A stretch of 64,000 nucleotides of DNA from Heterocephalus glaber. Its lineage: Eukaryota; Chordata; Mammalia; Rodentia; Bathyergidae. Positions 34,010 to 45,156 of the stretch are shown here, piece after piece; positions within the stretch are counted from its first letter, which is position 1, and the number at the start of each line of letters is the position of its first letter. The notes beneath the pieces were generated by a model. It was not told the origin of the DNA. It searched no databases and saw only the letters and a program-made list of their open reading frames with translations. The stretch lies in contig NW_004624747.1 in assembly GCF_000247695.1 (NCBI RefSeq), positions 9,848,571-9,912,570 on the forward strand, in the 5' to 3' direction. A program made the translations under genes and the position numbers.

Positions 34010-34715
34010 CCTTTTTGTAAGAGTGTGGATGAGGGAACAGGAAGCACACTCAACCCAGTGATAAGCTGTTTAAAGAGCTTTTCATCAAAGTAAAGGATGT
34101 AGGCCTGTGATTAAAGCTTAACTTCCCACTGTGATATGTGCTGGGTAATTTGCATAATGATTTCTTAGAAATAAAGGACAACATTTATATCTTGGTTGGG
34201 AGCTCCAAAATTAATTGTGTGGGCTTGAGTTTGAATTTTGTCAGAAATATAAAACCAAATCCAGTAACTGCATTATTATTCCTTACAAATTAACTTCACA
34301 GGTTTATTCAGTCAACAACTTTTCTTGATCACCTATTACATGCCAGCCTCTATTATAAACCCCAGAGATATAATAAGAATAAAGTAGACATAGAACTTAT
34401 CTTTCTAGAGCTTACAGTTGAGTGAGAGAATATAGACAAGAGCCGGAGGATAAAAATAAAACTCTTTGGCTGGGCATTGAAAACCCCGTTCAATCTGGGT
34501 CCAGTGAACCTCCCCAGATATCTTCTACCCTCCTACTCAATGCCTTGCTGCAATCAAATCAACCACAGTCACATCCCTTCCTATGCCTTATTTAAACTCT
34601 ATCCATCCAGTAAGGTGTTAGAGGCAGCCTCTAAGACAGCCCCCAAGGACAGCTGCCTCTTGGTATTCAACATCCTTCTATGCAGGCTAATGAATTGCTT
34701 CTGATGAACAAAATA
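34010..34715. other. Intergenic with L2/CR1-type scraps
   Basis: CACCTATTACATGCCAGCCTCTATTATAAACC at 34330-34360 is the ancient LINE block that also appears near 37060 and 39295. 34480-34680 is C-rich and possibly L2. No gene. Confidence 0.45.
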
Positions 34716-34717
34716 AA

Positions 34718-34890
34718 TGCAGGTGGACATGGTGCAGCATGCCTGTAATCCTGGCAGGAGGATTGAAAATTTGGGCTCAGTCTGGGGATTTAGTGACTTG
34801 TTGAGGCTCTGTAAAAATAAACGGCTAGGGATGTAACTCAGTGAAAAGGTCTTGGGTTTAATCCCTAGTACATCAATCAGTCAATCATCA
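34718..34890 (+). repeat. B1-ID dimer, partial
   Basis: Short B1 (GCATGCCTGTAATCCTGGC) then degenerate ID (GGCTAGGGATGTAACTCAGTG, GGGTTTAATCCC), with a (TCAA)n tail. Confidence 0.65.
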
Positions 34891-34959
34891 ATCAATCAAT
34901 GCTTCTTGACTTAACAACAAAGGTACATCCTGATAATCCTATTCTAAATTGCAAATATT

Positions 34960-35053
34960 GGGCCGGGGATTTAGCTCAGTGGTTCCACTGCCTGCCTCAT
35001 AAGCATAAGGTCCTGAGAACGATCCCCAGTACCAAAAAAAAAAAAAGAAAGAA
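34960..35053 (+). repeat. ID SINE, young subfamily, with TSD
   Basis: Flanked by CTAAATTGCAAATAT at 34944-34958 and 35054-35068. Confidence 0.93.
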
Positions 35054-35069
35054 CTAAATTGCAAATATC

Positions 35070-35700
35070 CTTAAGTCAAAATGGATTTAAAATACCTAAG
35101 CTACCAAACAGCAGAGTTTAGCCTACCTTACCTTAAATGTACCCAGAACACTTAAATTAGCCTTTAGTTGGGTAAAATCATCTAACACAAAGCCTGCTTA
35201 CAGTAAAGTCTTGAATACCTTGTGTAATTTACTGAGTGCTATACTGAATGTAAAAAAAAGAATGGTTTTATGAGTATGCTTTCACACCACTGTAGAGCTG
35301 AAAAAAATTGTTACATTGAGCACTGTGAATAGAGCAAAAGTGAAAGAACATCACTTCTAAAGTTAGGTTAGGAAAGGACTGTGATGTCCATCTTGGTCAC
35401 TATTGTTTCTTAAATCTCTTACCCTGAGAAAAGTCAGCACCAAGTCTTACAGCCTGTGTCACAAGAGATGCGGGCCTGCCAAAGACCACTTCAGCAAGCT
35501 TTCCGTTGGATTCTCCTCAATCTTGGGTGGGCCTTCAGGCTGAGAGCTTGAATGCAAACTCATGCGAAACCTTGAGCCAGAGGCACCCAGCTAAGCTACA
35601 TCTGGGCTCTTGACCCACGGAAACTGTTGGCTAATACATGTTTATTATCTTAAACCACTAAATATTAAAGTCATTTTTTACACAGCAACAAACAACTAAT
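35070..35700. other. Intergenic, possible MLT-like end
   Basis: TGTTTATTATCTTAAACCACTAAAT and ACACAGCAACAAACAACTAATACAC at 35637-35704 resemble the 3' end of an MLT1-type LTR. The rest is unrecognised. Confidence 0.45.
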
Positions 35701-35989
35701 ACACAAGACCTAGTTCAAGCTCCTCCCTTGAATTTTCCTTGACTTAGCCTTGCCCAGAGAAACCTCAGCCCCATTTGAGCTTGATGCAAGCCTGTTCTTC
35801 TCATGGGTCATTTTGCACATGGGTAACATCAGTACCTTCTGTCCTCCGTGGTTTTGCCTTTCCCAAGTAATTGAAGGTCAGTAGCAGTTTAAATTCTTGT
35901 GTCCCTGTTCAGGCCATGTGTTTGGCCAAGTGAAGATAGAAGTCAGCAGGCTTTGAGAGATTAGAATCGTGTTAGAAAAGGTTTTTGTG

Positions 35990-36140
35990 AACCAGGTGTG
36001 GTGGTGCACACCTGTGATCCCAGCACTTGGGAGGCTGAGGCAGGACGATCACTGAGAGTTTGAGGCCAGCCTGGGCTACATAGTGAGTTCAAGGCCAGCC
36101 TGAACTACATTGTGAGACCCTGTCTCAAAAAAACAAACAA
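35990..36140 (+). repeat. B1 SINE
   Basis: Full-length: GGTGTGGTGGTGCACACCTG, the duplicated GGCCAGCCTG segment and ACCCTGTCTCAAAAA. Confidence 0.95.
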
Positions 36141-36740
36141 AAATCAACAAAAAGGAGATTTTTCATTCATGTACCGTGGCAAATGATGACTTGTAGATGG
36201 GAAATCAAAGTGGCCCTTAGAAGAGAGACTGCTATAACTTGGAAGAGCTGATTTTTGGTCTGCACCAAAATGAGGCTTCAGCGGCCAATACTGACAGGCT
36301 CATTCAATGCAAATCCTCCTTGCAAATTCTTTCTGGTGATTTCCTCCTTATTGTGTGAGGGGTTCAGCCTGTGTTGGCAGTTGTGACAGGCAGCAGAGGG
36401 CAGCTCTGGGACATGGGGTCACTTCAGAGGAAGGGAAACCGATTGTTTTCTCAGGGCCCCTTCTCTCACGTTTGTTCTTTTCAGGGCCTCTGTAAGCAGG
36501 ACTGTGCTGAAGTTTGTTTCCTACACGTAGCACCATTTATTCAAAACACACACTACATATACACAACAAGCCAAATGCAAAGTAAAAAGGAGGAAAAAAG
36601 GCTGCTGAAGATCAGAGTCACTAAAAGTTCAGGCTAAGAATAGACAAGGGACTCTGAGAGCTGCTCCGCTATGTGACCTCCTGCAGGGGCTTGGCAAGAA
36701 GCCTAATGCAGCTTTGTTTTTTCTATGCTTTTACAAAGAC
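36141..36740. other. Intergenic, nothing recognised
   Basis: Unique sequence without a supported gene. Confidence 0.45.
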
Positions 36741-36744
36741 AGAG

Positions 36745-37045
36745 CAATAGGCTGGGAGTCAGGAGATCTAGGTACTTGGTTTGGCTCTGCCAGTGCCTCT
36801 TTCTGTGATGTCAGGCAAATCCTTCTCTCTAGGCCTCAGTTTCCCATTTTAAAAATCAAATGGTTGGACTAGACTCCAACATTTTCCAACTCCAACACTG
36901 AGAGGAAAGAGGAACATAGAGAGAATGCTGGCTGGCCGGAGAATCAGCAGACTTGTCTAGTTGCCCCAGCTCTACCACAAAGGAACCTGATCTCCTCGGG
37001 CCTCGGTTTCCTTACCTATAACATAAAGTGTTATATTCATTCATC
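36745..37045 (+). repeat. Two tandem MIR fragments
   Basis: AGGCTGGGAGTCAGGAGATCTAGG and TCTAGGCCTCAGTTTCCC at 36748-36850; a second CTCGGGCCTCGGTTTCCTTACC at 36990-37020. Confidence 0.75.
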
Positions 37046-37049
37046 CAAT

Positions 37050-37200
37050 CTGTCAACAAACATTTTCTAAGCCTTACTATGAGCCAGGCTTGGTACTAGA
37101 GATACAATGATGAATCAAGCAAAATGTGGTCCATGTTCTCATAGAATTTCCAGTTTACTGAGGGCAGAAGGGAGGAAGAAAAGATGAACAGGAATCAAAC
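37050..37200 (+). repeat. Ancient LINE (L2/CR1-type) fragment
   Basis: AGCCTTACTATGAGCCAGGC, GAGATACAATGATGAATCAAGC and GTCCATGTTCTCATAGAATTTCC follow a common ancient mammalian repeat. Confidence 0.55.
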
Positions 37201-37209
37201 GGTCAGATA

Positions 37210-38210
37210 AGTGAAGGTGCAATGAATGCTAAGATAAGTGAACGAGGGAAGGAGCCTACTTGGTTTCCACCAAGTGAAGGACAGCCACAATCTGCTTCAA
37301 TTCCTATATTCTGTGACCTAATAGATGGTTCTGGTGAGCAGTGCAGAGCAACCTTTTGAAGAGCTAAGACCTAAAATCATTTTTCCCCCAGAATGGCCCA
37401 TCTCAATCCAACCAGCCATCAACCATCTACTGGGGACCTACTGGAGGGAATCAGCTACTCAACTCCCATCTTCCTGGAGCTTACACTAGTGGGCAGAATG
37501 GACTCAGAAAACTGACATAACTATAAAATGTTTCGTGCCGTTCTCTGATTGTTAATTATATGTTCCAAGTGATAATGTTATGAGTTAAGAATTACATGGG
37601 GATTTGGATGTGGAGGGCAATGAGAAAAATTTTCCTAGAAACAAAAATTGAAATAGGCCCTGCAAGCTTGCTGCCCAGTTTTCAATAAACAGAAACAGTG
37701 ACATCAGGGTGTGTGCGATGGCCCCAGTCTGTACTACCAGACCATACTGGTACATGGGCCGTGTAAGAGACAGCCGAACTGGGAGACCGCCAAGTCCCAC
37801 TGGGTGCAGGAGAAGGTCAAGCCCCACTTTTTGTCAAGGAGCAAAAGACCTGTTGTATCGCCCACTTTGAATACTGCCCTTTACATAGAGGGGCTGCTAC
37901 CCATGGGCTTCCTGACGTGTAGTGGCCACCTTGCTTCTCTGAGTCTGTCATCTCACTTATAAAATTAGGGGGGCTACATGAAATCAAAAGTACCCTTCAG
38001 GTACCCAGAAGGATGGCCACAATTTGATCCTTTGCAAGAGTTTTTAATATTTTAGAACAAAAATCGAGGTTGTTGCTCTAGAATATGAGCTGCAGGATCT
38101 TAGGCAAATTATTAAGTTTCCTAAGCCTGATATGTTCTGTTTTTAATTTTCAAAATAAAAAGTAATACATGCACATCATTTTAAAAAATCAAATACTATA
38201 AAAGATCACA
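37210..38210. other. Intergenic, nothing recognised
   Basis: Unique sequence; short frames only, no recognised product. Confidence 0.45.
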
Positions 38211-38214
38211 CTGT

Positions 38215-38425
38215 AATGGTCGCAGTTTCTGTTTGAGGTAATGAAAAAGTTTTGTAAATTTTGGCCATGTTTGTACAATATTGTGAATGTAATTAATGCC
38301 ATTCAATTATATACTTAGAAGGGCTAAAATAGAAAATTTTATGATATATATATATAAAATCTTCAAAAATTAATATACCAAAAACTATTGAGTTACACAC
38401 TTTAAATGGGTCAATTGTATGGTTT
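38215..38425 (+). mobile_element. Old L1 (L1MC/ME-like) 3' end
   Basis: AGTTTCTGTTTGAGGTAATGAAAAAGTT, GTACAATATTGTGAATGTAATTAATGCC and CACTTTAAATGGG match the 3'UTR of ancient L1. Confidence 0.7.
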
Positions 38426-38439
38426 GTGAATGATATCTT

Positions 38440-38523
38440 TTTTTTTTTGGTACCGGAGATCGAACTTGGGACCTTGCGCTTGCAAGGCAGGGGCCAGAAC
38501 CACTGAGCTAAATCCCCAGCCCT
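38440..38523 (-). repeat. ID SINE, young subfamily, with TSD
   Basis: Flanked by GTGAATGATATCTT / GTGAAGGATATCTT. Confidence 0.9.
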
Positions 38524-38574
38524 GTGAAGGATATCTTAATAAGGATATAGTCTCTATCCCAATCTGGAATTTCT

Positions 38575-38672
38575 TTTTTCTTTTTTTTTTTTTTTTGGTA
38601 CCAGGGATTGAACTCGGGTCCTTGCACTCACAGGGCAGGAGGTGGAACCACGGAGCTAAATCCCCAGCCCCT
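38575..38672 (-). repeat. ID SINE, young subfamily, with TSD
   Basis: Flanked by AATCTGGAATTTCT / AACCTGGAATTTCT; 51 bases from the previous ID. Confidence 0.9.
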
Positions 38673-38779
38673 AACCTGGAATTTCTGATCCTTTCCTCAG
38701 CAGCAACCATTTGTTTCTTGTCTTCTAGAAATGGTCCAAGCATAAACAAATATCTCTTAAATATCATATCCTTTCTTTT

Positions 38780-39250
38780 AATACAAACAGAATGAAGAAA
38801 CAATGATACATTGTTCTTCACTCTGCTTTTTTTCACTTGATAATATATCTCTTAGGCTGTTGTGTATCCGTACCGTGCATGCAGATTCACTTCATTCTTT
38901 TCCACCTATATGTGGAACCAACTGTAAGAACCTATAAATTTATTTAACAAGTTCCCCTTGTTGATGAGTATATTGGTTGTTTCTAGCCTTTTTCTAGCAA
39001 ACAGTGTTACAGTAAATAGCTTTGCACTTATGGTTTTAGGTACATTCATGAACATATAGGATGAATTCTTTTTTTTTTTGGTACCAGGGATTGAACTTAG
39101 GTCCTTGCGCTTGCACAGCAGGCGGCGGAACCACTGAGCATCCCCAGCCCGATAGGATGACTTCTTAGTTCTGGTGTTGCAGAGTCCAAAGGTTAGTGCC
39201 TGTTAAATACTACCACAGCTAAACTGACTTCCCTACTACTACATCAATTT
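38780..39250 (-). mobile_element. Old L1 relic, antisense
   Basis: TTTTTTCACTTGATAATATATCTC, TTCTAGCAAACAGTGTTACAG and CTTATGGTTTTAGGTACATTC look like antisense old L1 3' sequence; interrupted by an ID. Confidence 0.5.
39071..39151 (-). repeat. ID SINE, young subfamily, with TSD
   Basis: Flanked by ATAGGATGAATTCTT / ATAGGATGACTTCTT. The A box has lost a few bases (GAGCATCCCC instead of GAGCTAAATCCCC). Confidence 0.9.
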
Positions 39251-39267
39251 ACACTCCTATAAAGAAT

Positions 39268-39360
39268 TCATTCAATAATTTTTCATTCAACCAATATCTG
39301 AGTGCCTACTGTGTGCCAGACATAATACTAGGCCTTGGAGACCCAGCTGATGAACAGTAA
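39268..39360 (+). repeat. Ancient LINE (L2/CR1-type) fragment
   Basis: GAGTGCCTACTGTGTGCCAGACATAATACTAGG is diagnostic of the same ancient family as 37050. Confidence 0.6.
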
Positions 39361-39417
39361 CAATAACAGTAACAACAAAAAGACAAAATCCATTTCCTTA
39401 ATAAAACTTACCATCTT

Positions 39418-40698
39418 TTTTTTCTCTTAAGTTCTTTCATTGGTACATTTTAGGTATACAATACATTTACATTCATCATTGGGAACTTGCACCTGTACAT
39501 GATGTATCTTGGTTCTTATTTCCCCATTCCCCCATCCTCCCTTCAATCCCACCATCCCTCCCTATTTACAAAGGCTTTGTTTCCATTGTTTTTCTCATAT
39601 TTTTTCCTTTCCCTTCATTCCTTTCCCCTACCCCTCCCACTTCCCCTACCTCTTTGGACCTTTTCTTCCTATTTCACATTATCAATTATTCATTTTAATC
39701 CTTATTTACACTTTCAGTTTCTCACACCAGAGAAACTATTCGGTATTTACATGTGTGTCCTATTTATTTCACTTAAGAGTATCACCTCCGGTGCATCCAT
39801 TTAGCTATAAATGTCTTTAATTTTTCATTCTTTATGGCTGAGTAGTACTCCATTTTATAAAAAAAAAACAACACATTTTTTTTATCCAGTCTCCAGTTGA
39901 TGGGCACTTGGGTTATTTCCAAGCTTTAGCTATTACAAACTGTGCTGCTATAAACATGGGTGCACATATATCACTGTGGTATAATTCTTTCAGGAAGATA
40001 CCAGTAGAGGAATAGCTGGGTCAAATGGGACCTCTAATCCTAGTTTTTTGAGGTATCTCCATACTGATTTCCACAGTGGTTGCACCAGTCTGCACTCCCA
40101 CCAGCAATGGAGAAGGGTTCCTTTCTCCCCACACCCCCACCAGCATTTGTTATTGGTTGATTTCTTGGTGGCAGCCATTCTTTCTGGAGTGAGGTGGAAT
40201 CTCAGTGTTGTTTTCATCTGCATCTCTTGAATGACCAGTGATGTTGAACATTTTTTCATATGTTTATTTGCTACTTTTACTTCTTTGTCTGAGAAATGTC
40301 TGTTCATTTCAGATGCCCATTTGTGTATTGGGTCTTTGAATTTGGGGGGTCTGATTTTTTTAAGTTCTTTATATATTCTAGATAGGGGCCGGGGATTTAG
40401 CTCAGTGGTGCCACCAACTGCCTCACAAGTGCAAGGTCCTGAGTTCAATCCCCGGTACCAAAAAAAAAAAAAAAAAAGAAGTCATATATTCTAGATAGTA
40501 GTCCTTTGCCTGAGGAACAGGTGATAAAAAAATTTTTCCCACATTGTAGGTTGTCTCTTGGCTCTGTTGGTGGTTTCTCTTGCATTGCAGAAGCTTTTTA
40601 ATACGATGAGATCCCAGTTGTTGATTCTGTGTGCTAATTCCTTGCTACTGAGGTTTTGTTCATAAAGTCTTTTCCTATGCCAATGTCTTCAAGAGTAG
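39418..40698 (-). mobile_element. 5'-truncated L1 with TSD (3'UTR and ORF2 C-terminus)
   Basis: On the minus strand this reads ORF2 C-terminal region, one 3'UTR and an A-rich end. The ORF2 part has the cysteine/histidine cluster [18 protein letters not shown] and the [11 protein letters not shown] segment that end L1 ORF2p. It is flanked by exact AACTTACCATCTT at 39405-39417 and 40699-40711, the mark of target-primed reverse transcription. A young ID has since entered it. Too truncated and mutated to move by itself. Confidence 0.92.
40386..40484 (+). repeat. ID SINE nested in L1, with TSD
   Basis: Flanked by exact TATATTCTAGATAG at 40372-40385 and 40485-40498; opposite to the L1 strand, so it is younger than that L1. 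Confidence 0.95.
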
Positions 40699-40837
40699 AA
40701 CTTACCATCTTGTAAAGATAAGGGCAAACAAAAAAATAAAATATGTAATATTTCACGTGTTACTAAATGCCAAAGCTAAAATAAAGCAGAAAAAGGAGTG
40801 TTTGCCAGGGTTAGGGGTTGGCAACTTTTGGGGGAGG

Positions 40838-41096
40838 GGTCAGACAGGATCTTGCTATGTAGTTCAAGCTGGCTTTGAACTCACCTTGTAGCCCAGGCTG
40901 GCCTTGAATTTATGGTGATCCTCCAGCCTCAGCCTCCTGAGTTCTGGGATTACTGGCTCATGGACTTTTTTTTTTAAGACCCTGGCACAGGTCTGGTTTT
41001 GCTATGTTGCTCAGTCTGGTCTTAAATTCCTGGGTTCAAATGATCCTTCTATCTCAGCCTCCCAAGTAGTGGGGATTATAGGAACATGCTACCGGG
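40838..41096 (-). repeat. Two B1-type SINEs in tandem
   Basis: Antisense units at 40838-40968 (TAGTTCAAGCTGGCTTTGAAC) and 40975-41096 (CTATGTTGCTCAGTCTGG). Confidence 0.8.
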
Positions 41097-41189
41097 CTGG
41101 GGATTTAGCTCAGTGGTTCTGCCGCCTGCCTCGCAAGTACAAGGTCCTGAGTTCAATCCCTGGTACCCTCCCCCCCGAAAAAAAAAGAA
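41094..41189 (+). repeat. ID SINE, young subfamily
   Basis: GGGCTGGGGATTTAGCTCAGTGGTTC and GAGTTCAATCCCTGGTACC; the tail begins with a C run. Confidence 0.9.
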
Positions 41190-41239
41190 CTTGGGACCAT
41201 GCTTGGACAGACTGGCGATTTAAATAGGGTAGTTAAACT

Positions 41240-41350
41240 ATTAAATTATAAGCCTCAGTTTCATTATCTGTAAAGTAGGGCAATAATAGTATATATGTCC
41301 TAGGACTATTGAAAGAATTCAGTGAGATAATGTCTGGTACATAGTGAACA
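41240..41350 (+). repeat. MIR fragment
   Basis: GCCTCAGTTTCATTATCTGTAAAGTAGGG then AATTCAGTGAGATAATG, a clear MIR 3' half. Confidence 0.8.
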
Positions 41351-41373
41351 TTTCATGAATGGAAGGTATTCTT

Positions 41374-41458
41374 TTTTGTTTTTTGGTGCTGGGGATCAAA
41401 CTTGGGTCCTTGCGCTTGCGCAACAGGCGGCGAAACCGCTGAGCTAAATCCCCGGCCC
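41374..41458 (-). repeat. ID SINE, young subfamily
   Basis: Antisense; flanks TGGAAGGTATTCTT / TGGCAGCTATTCTT are a diverged TSD. Confidence 0.88.
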
Positions 41459-41469
41459 TATGGCAGCTA

Positions 41470-42185
41470 TTCTTAAACAACCTTGCAGCTGAGGAAACTG
41501 CAGCCCAGGGAGGAACAATTTAGTCCCAAGGTTCTAGGAAAAATTAGTGATTCCATAGTAACCAGAATCCAAGTCTCCTGACCCTCCATGCCATGCACTT
41601 CCAAGGGATCAAGGGACCAAAGACACTAATAAGCTGTCCTCCTGGGGATGCTCCGGAACAACTTTAAGCTGAAGAGTACTCTGAGAATGTGATTTTTAAC
41701 ATGTGCAAGAGGGGTGGAAAGATGTAGGAGTACACAAAGTCCTTCTTCAAGGAGAAGCAGGGCACTTCACTCAGGCCTGTAGCTGAGCCTGCTGGGGTTT
41801 ACTCCCAAGAATGTTCACTTCCAGAATGGTGCTCTCAGCCAAAGGCAACAAGCTTTCTGCTGCTGCTGGCCCATCTGCTCTGATGAGACTCTCCCAAAGC
41901 CTGGACTCCCATTGGTTTTAGTCCAAGGAATCTCCTGGAGGAAAGATAAGCAGCACTTAAGTCGCAGCTGTAGAAATAATAAGATCTGGAAGAGCACTTG
42001 CATCTGTTTGGCTGGGTGAGATTTTCAAGTAGGCCAACTGCAGTGCCTCTGAAACCTCTCTGTGCCTTTTTCTCACCTTACCGTACCCTCTCCACTTTCC
42101 GTCCACGACAAGATACTTACTGCTTCTCTGAACCTTCTGCCTTCCCAGAGCCCTCTCATCACCAGGGCTCTTTTTCTTTGGGGGG
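41470..42185. other. Intergenic, nothing recognised
   Basis: Unique sequence; a MIR-like core (GCTGAGGAAACTGCAGCCCAGGG) at 41487-41510. Confidence 0.45.
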
Positions 42186-42189
42186 GGGG

Positions 42190-42272
42190 GCGGAGTTGGT
42201 TACTAAGGATTGAATCCAAGTTCACCTCATGCTAAGCAAGTGCTCTACCACTGAGCCACTTCCCCAGCCCAT
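42190..42272 (-). repeat. ID SINE, old type
   Basis: GGATTGAATCCAAG and GCTAAGCAAGTGCTCTACCACTGAGCC, antisense. Confidence 0.82.
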
Positions 42273-42369
42273 TGCCTGAGTTCTAATCTTCCATCAGCCC
42301 TCCCTTCCTTCAATGAGAGGCTCATTCCCTCCACTTTTCCTTACCCCTGGTTTGGAAATATATGCTTTA

Positions 42370-42464
42370 GGGTCGGGGATTTAGCTCAGTGGCACCACAC
42401 CTGCCTCGCAAGCACAAGGTCCTGAGTTTGATCCCCAGTACCAGAAAAAAAAAAAAAGAAAAAG
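42370..42464 (+). repeat. ID SINE, young subfamily, with TSD
   Basis: Flanked by GAAATATATGCTTTA / GAAATAGATGCTTTA. Confidence 0.92.
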
Positions 42465-43566
42465 GAAATAGATGCTTTAAGAAAGAAGATATTTCCTGGC
42501 TTAATAGGAAAGAGAATTTGGGGAAGTATACATTTGGGGCTTGAGCCCTGTTAATGAGTGTCCCTATGAACTGAGGGAAGTCAATGACGGGCTTCAGTTT
42601 CTGTATCTAAAAAGAGTTATATACCATTTGGCATTTCAAATACCATGGAGTAGATTTTTCTACAAAGAGCAGGCTCAATCTAAAAACAAAAAAGCATACA
42701 AAGAAGTTGTGGCACCAAGGGCAGAAATTTTCAGAGTGGAGGTGCCAGGACCCCTAAAATGTTGTTAAGAGTGAGTTATGCACATCCACAAGCAGAAGAA
42801 TGAAACTAGACCCCTGTCTCTTATTATATACCAAAAAACCAACTAAAAATGGATTGAAGACTAAAATGCAAGACCTGAAACTATGAAACTACTAAAAGAA
42901 AATATAGACATTGGGATGGGTGAGGATTTTTTTGGGAAAAGATTCCAGAAGCACAGGAAACAAAAACAAGAACAGATAAATGGGATGACATCAAACTAAA
43001 AAGCTTCTGCAAAATAAATGGAATGAAGAGACAACCTATAGTGGAAGAAAATATTTGTAAATTATACATCTGATAAGAGGTAAACATTCAGACTATGGAA
43101 GGACCTAAATAACTCAATAGCAACAAAACAAAAACCAAGTAATCCAATTTAAAAATGGATAATAGACATAAATAGCCCTCAAAGGAAGACATAGAAAAAC
43201 CCAGCAGATATATAAAAAATGCTCAACATCACTAATTATCAGAGAAATGTAAATCAAAACCCCAATGATATATCATCTCATTTTAGTTAGATTGGCTATT
43301 GTCAAAAAGACAAAAGATTAGAAACACTGGTAAGGCTGTGGAGAAAAGGGAACCCTTATATATTACTGGTAGGATTGTAATTTAGTACAGCCATCATGGT
43401 CCCACAAGCCCACTACTGGGTATATGTCCAAAGGAAATAAAGTTGATATGAAGAGATATTATACTCCTGTGTTTGTTGCAATACTATCTATTCAAATAGC
43501 AAAGAAAGAAGTGGAAACAACCTAAGCATCCATCAACTGACAAATGGATAAAAAATATACAGTATA

Positions 43567-43599
43567 GGGCTGGGGATTTAGCTCAGTGGTTCCAGTGCC
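43567..43599 (+). repeat. ID SINE cut by assembly gap
   Basis: First 33 bases (GGGCTGGGGATTTAGCTCAG...) of a young ID, then N. Confidence 0.85.
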
Positions 43600-43699
43600 N
43601 NNNNNNNNNNNNNNNNNNNNNNNNNNNNNNNNNNNNNNNNNNNNNNNNNNNNNNNNNNNNNNNNNNNNNNNNNNNNNNNNNNNNNNNNNNNNNNNNNNN
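43600..43699. other. Assembly gap (100 N)
   Basis: Exactly 100 N, the conventional size for an unknown-length gap. Confidence 1.
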
Positions 43700-43715
43700 A
43701 TATATGTAGTATATA

Positions 43716-43867
43716 TAGGCACAGCGGTGCATGCCTATAATCCCAGCTACTGAGGGGGCTGAGGCAGGAGAATCACAAGTTTGAGCCCAGCCGGGGAAAC
43801 TATGTGAAACTCTATCTCAAAAGTAAAATATTTTAAAAAGGGCTGGGGATGAAGCTCCGTGGAAAAA
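43716..43867 (+). repeat. B1-ID dimer, ID half truncated
   Basis: B1 (43716-43838) then AGGGCTGGGGATGAAGCTCCGTGG, ending in (GGAA)n at 43869-43893. Confidence 0.75.
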
Positions 43868-43924
43868 TGAGAGGAAGGAAGGAAGGAAGGAAGAGAAAAA
43901 CAGAAAAGAAAAGACAGGAAAAGT

Positions 43925-44130
43925 CAGGAATGGTGGGTGGTACACACCTATAATTTCAGCATTCTGGGAGGCTGAGCATTATAAGTTTGAGCTCAGTCTG
44001 GGCAACTTTCAGAGAGACCTCGTCTCAAAATTTAAAAAATTTAAAAGGCCCGATAATGTAGCTTAGTGTGAAGGCCCTGGGTTCAATTCCCAATCCACCA
44101 CACCCCAAAAAAAAAGAAAAAGAAAAAAAT
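43925..44130 (+). repeat. B1-ID dimer
   Basis: B1 (43925-44035), A-rich linker, then ID (GATAATGTAGCTTAGTG, GGGTTCAATTCCC). Confidence 0.75.
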
Positions 44131-44590
44131 TATACACACACACACAATGGAATACTATTCAGACATAAAAAGGATGAAATCTTTTTATTTATGATGTGAA
44201 TGAAACTAGAAGTTATTATGTTAAGTGAAATAAGCCAGGCACAGAAAGACAATTTTCACATGATCTCACTCTTGTGAAGTCTAAAAAAGTTGATCTCATA
44301 GAGGTTGAGAGTAGACAGTGGTCACCAGCTGTGGAGAAGAGTGAAGAAGAAAGAATGGAGAAGCAATGGTTAATGGGTTAATGGGTATAAGTTACGTTAA
44401 GATGTTTATGTTCTATTGCACAGTGGGGTGACTATAGGTAATGATAATGTGTTATGTATTTCAGGAAAGCTAGAAAAAAAGAATTTTGAGTATTTTTACC
44501 ACAAAGAAATAATAAATATTTGAGAAGATAGATATCCTTATCCTAATCTGAATATTATATAAAATATTCATGTATCAAAACATCACATTA

Positions 44591-44776
44591 GGGCCGGGGA
44601 TTTAGCTCAGTGGTTCCAGGGCCTGCCTCAAAAGCGGAAGGACCCAAGTTCAATTCCCGGTACCAAAAAAAAAAAATCAAAAGGGGGGGCCGGGGATTTA
44701 GCTCAGTGGTTCTGGCACCTGCCTTGAAAGCACAAGGTCCTGAGTTCGATTCCCGGTACCTAAAAAACAAATAAAC
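44591..44776 (+). repeat. Two young ID SINEs in tandem
   Basis: Copies at 44591-44677 and 44686-44770 lie head to tail. AAAACATCAC stands before the first (44577-44586) and after the second (44778-44787). The short spacer between them is A-rich plus a G run. Confidence 0.92.
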
Positions 44777-44789
44777 AAAAACATCACCT

Positions 44790-44913
44790 GAGGCCTGCTG
44801 TGGTGGTAATACCTGTAATCCCAGCACTTGGGAGGGTGAGGCAGGAGGATTGCTGAAAGTTCGAGGCCAGCCTGGACTACATAACAAGACCCTGTCTCAA
44901 AAAAATAAAATCA
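44790..44913 (+). repeat. B1 SINE
   Basis: TAATACCTGTAATCCCAGCACTTGGG and CGAGGCCAGCCTGGACTAC. Confidence 0.9.
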
Positions 44914-44915
44914 CA

Positions 44916-45003
44916 GGGCCAGGGATTTAGCTCAGTGGTTTTGCCACCTGCTGCACAAGCAGAAGGCCCTGAGTTCGATTGCCAGTACCAAAAAAAAAAA
45001 AGA
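44916..45003 (+). repeat. ID SINE, young subfamily, with TSD
   Basis: Flanked by AAAATCACA on both sides, so it entered separately from the B1 just before it. Confidence 0.9.
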
Positions 45004-45019
45004 AAAAGGAAAATCACAT

Positions 45020-45115
45020 AGTATCTATACATACATATGTGTATATATACCTGTATAGATATATGTGTGTGTGTATATATATATACCTGTATACATATGT
45101 ATATATATATAACTT
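45020..45115. repeat. TA/TG-rich simple repeat
   Basis: Alternating TATATG/TGTG with CCTGTATA interruptions. Confidence 0.85.
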
Positions 45116-45156
45116 TTATGTGTTAATTAAAAACAACAAATGTACACACAATTTTT

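Larger units (their letters stand above)
42780..44590 (+). mobile_element. Old L1M copy, ORF2 end and 3'UTR, interrupted
   Basis: The ORF2 C-terminal region is readable at 42780-43560 (AAAAAGCTTCTGCAAAATAAATGG, GCTCAACATCACTAATTATCAG, TGGTAGGATTGTAATTTAGTACAG). After inserted SINEs and a gap, the sequence resumes at about 44140 (GGAATACTATTCAGACATAAAAAGG) and ends with GGTGACTATAGGTAATGATAATG...TATCAAAACATCACATT, the L1MA/L1MB-type 3' end. Frames are broken throughout. Confidence 0.85.

Noticed and set aside
40048..40494. Frames near the L1 ORF2 C-terminus considered as genes
   Set aside because: The Trp/Cys-rich frame is the truncated L1 ORF2 end with an ID insertion; the + strand frames are its shadow.
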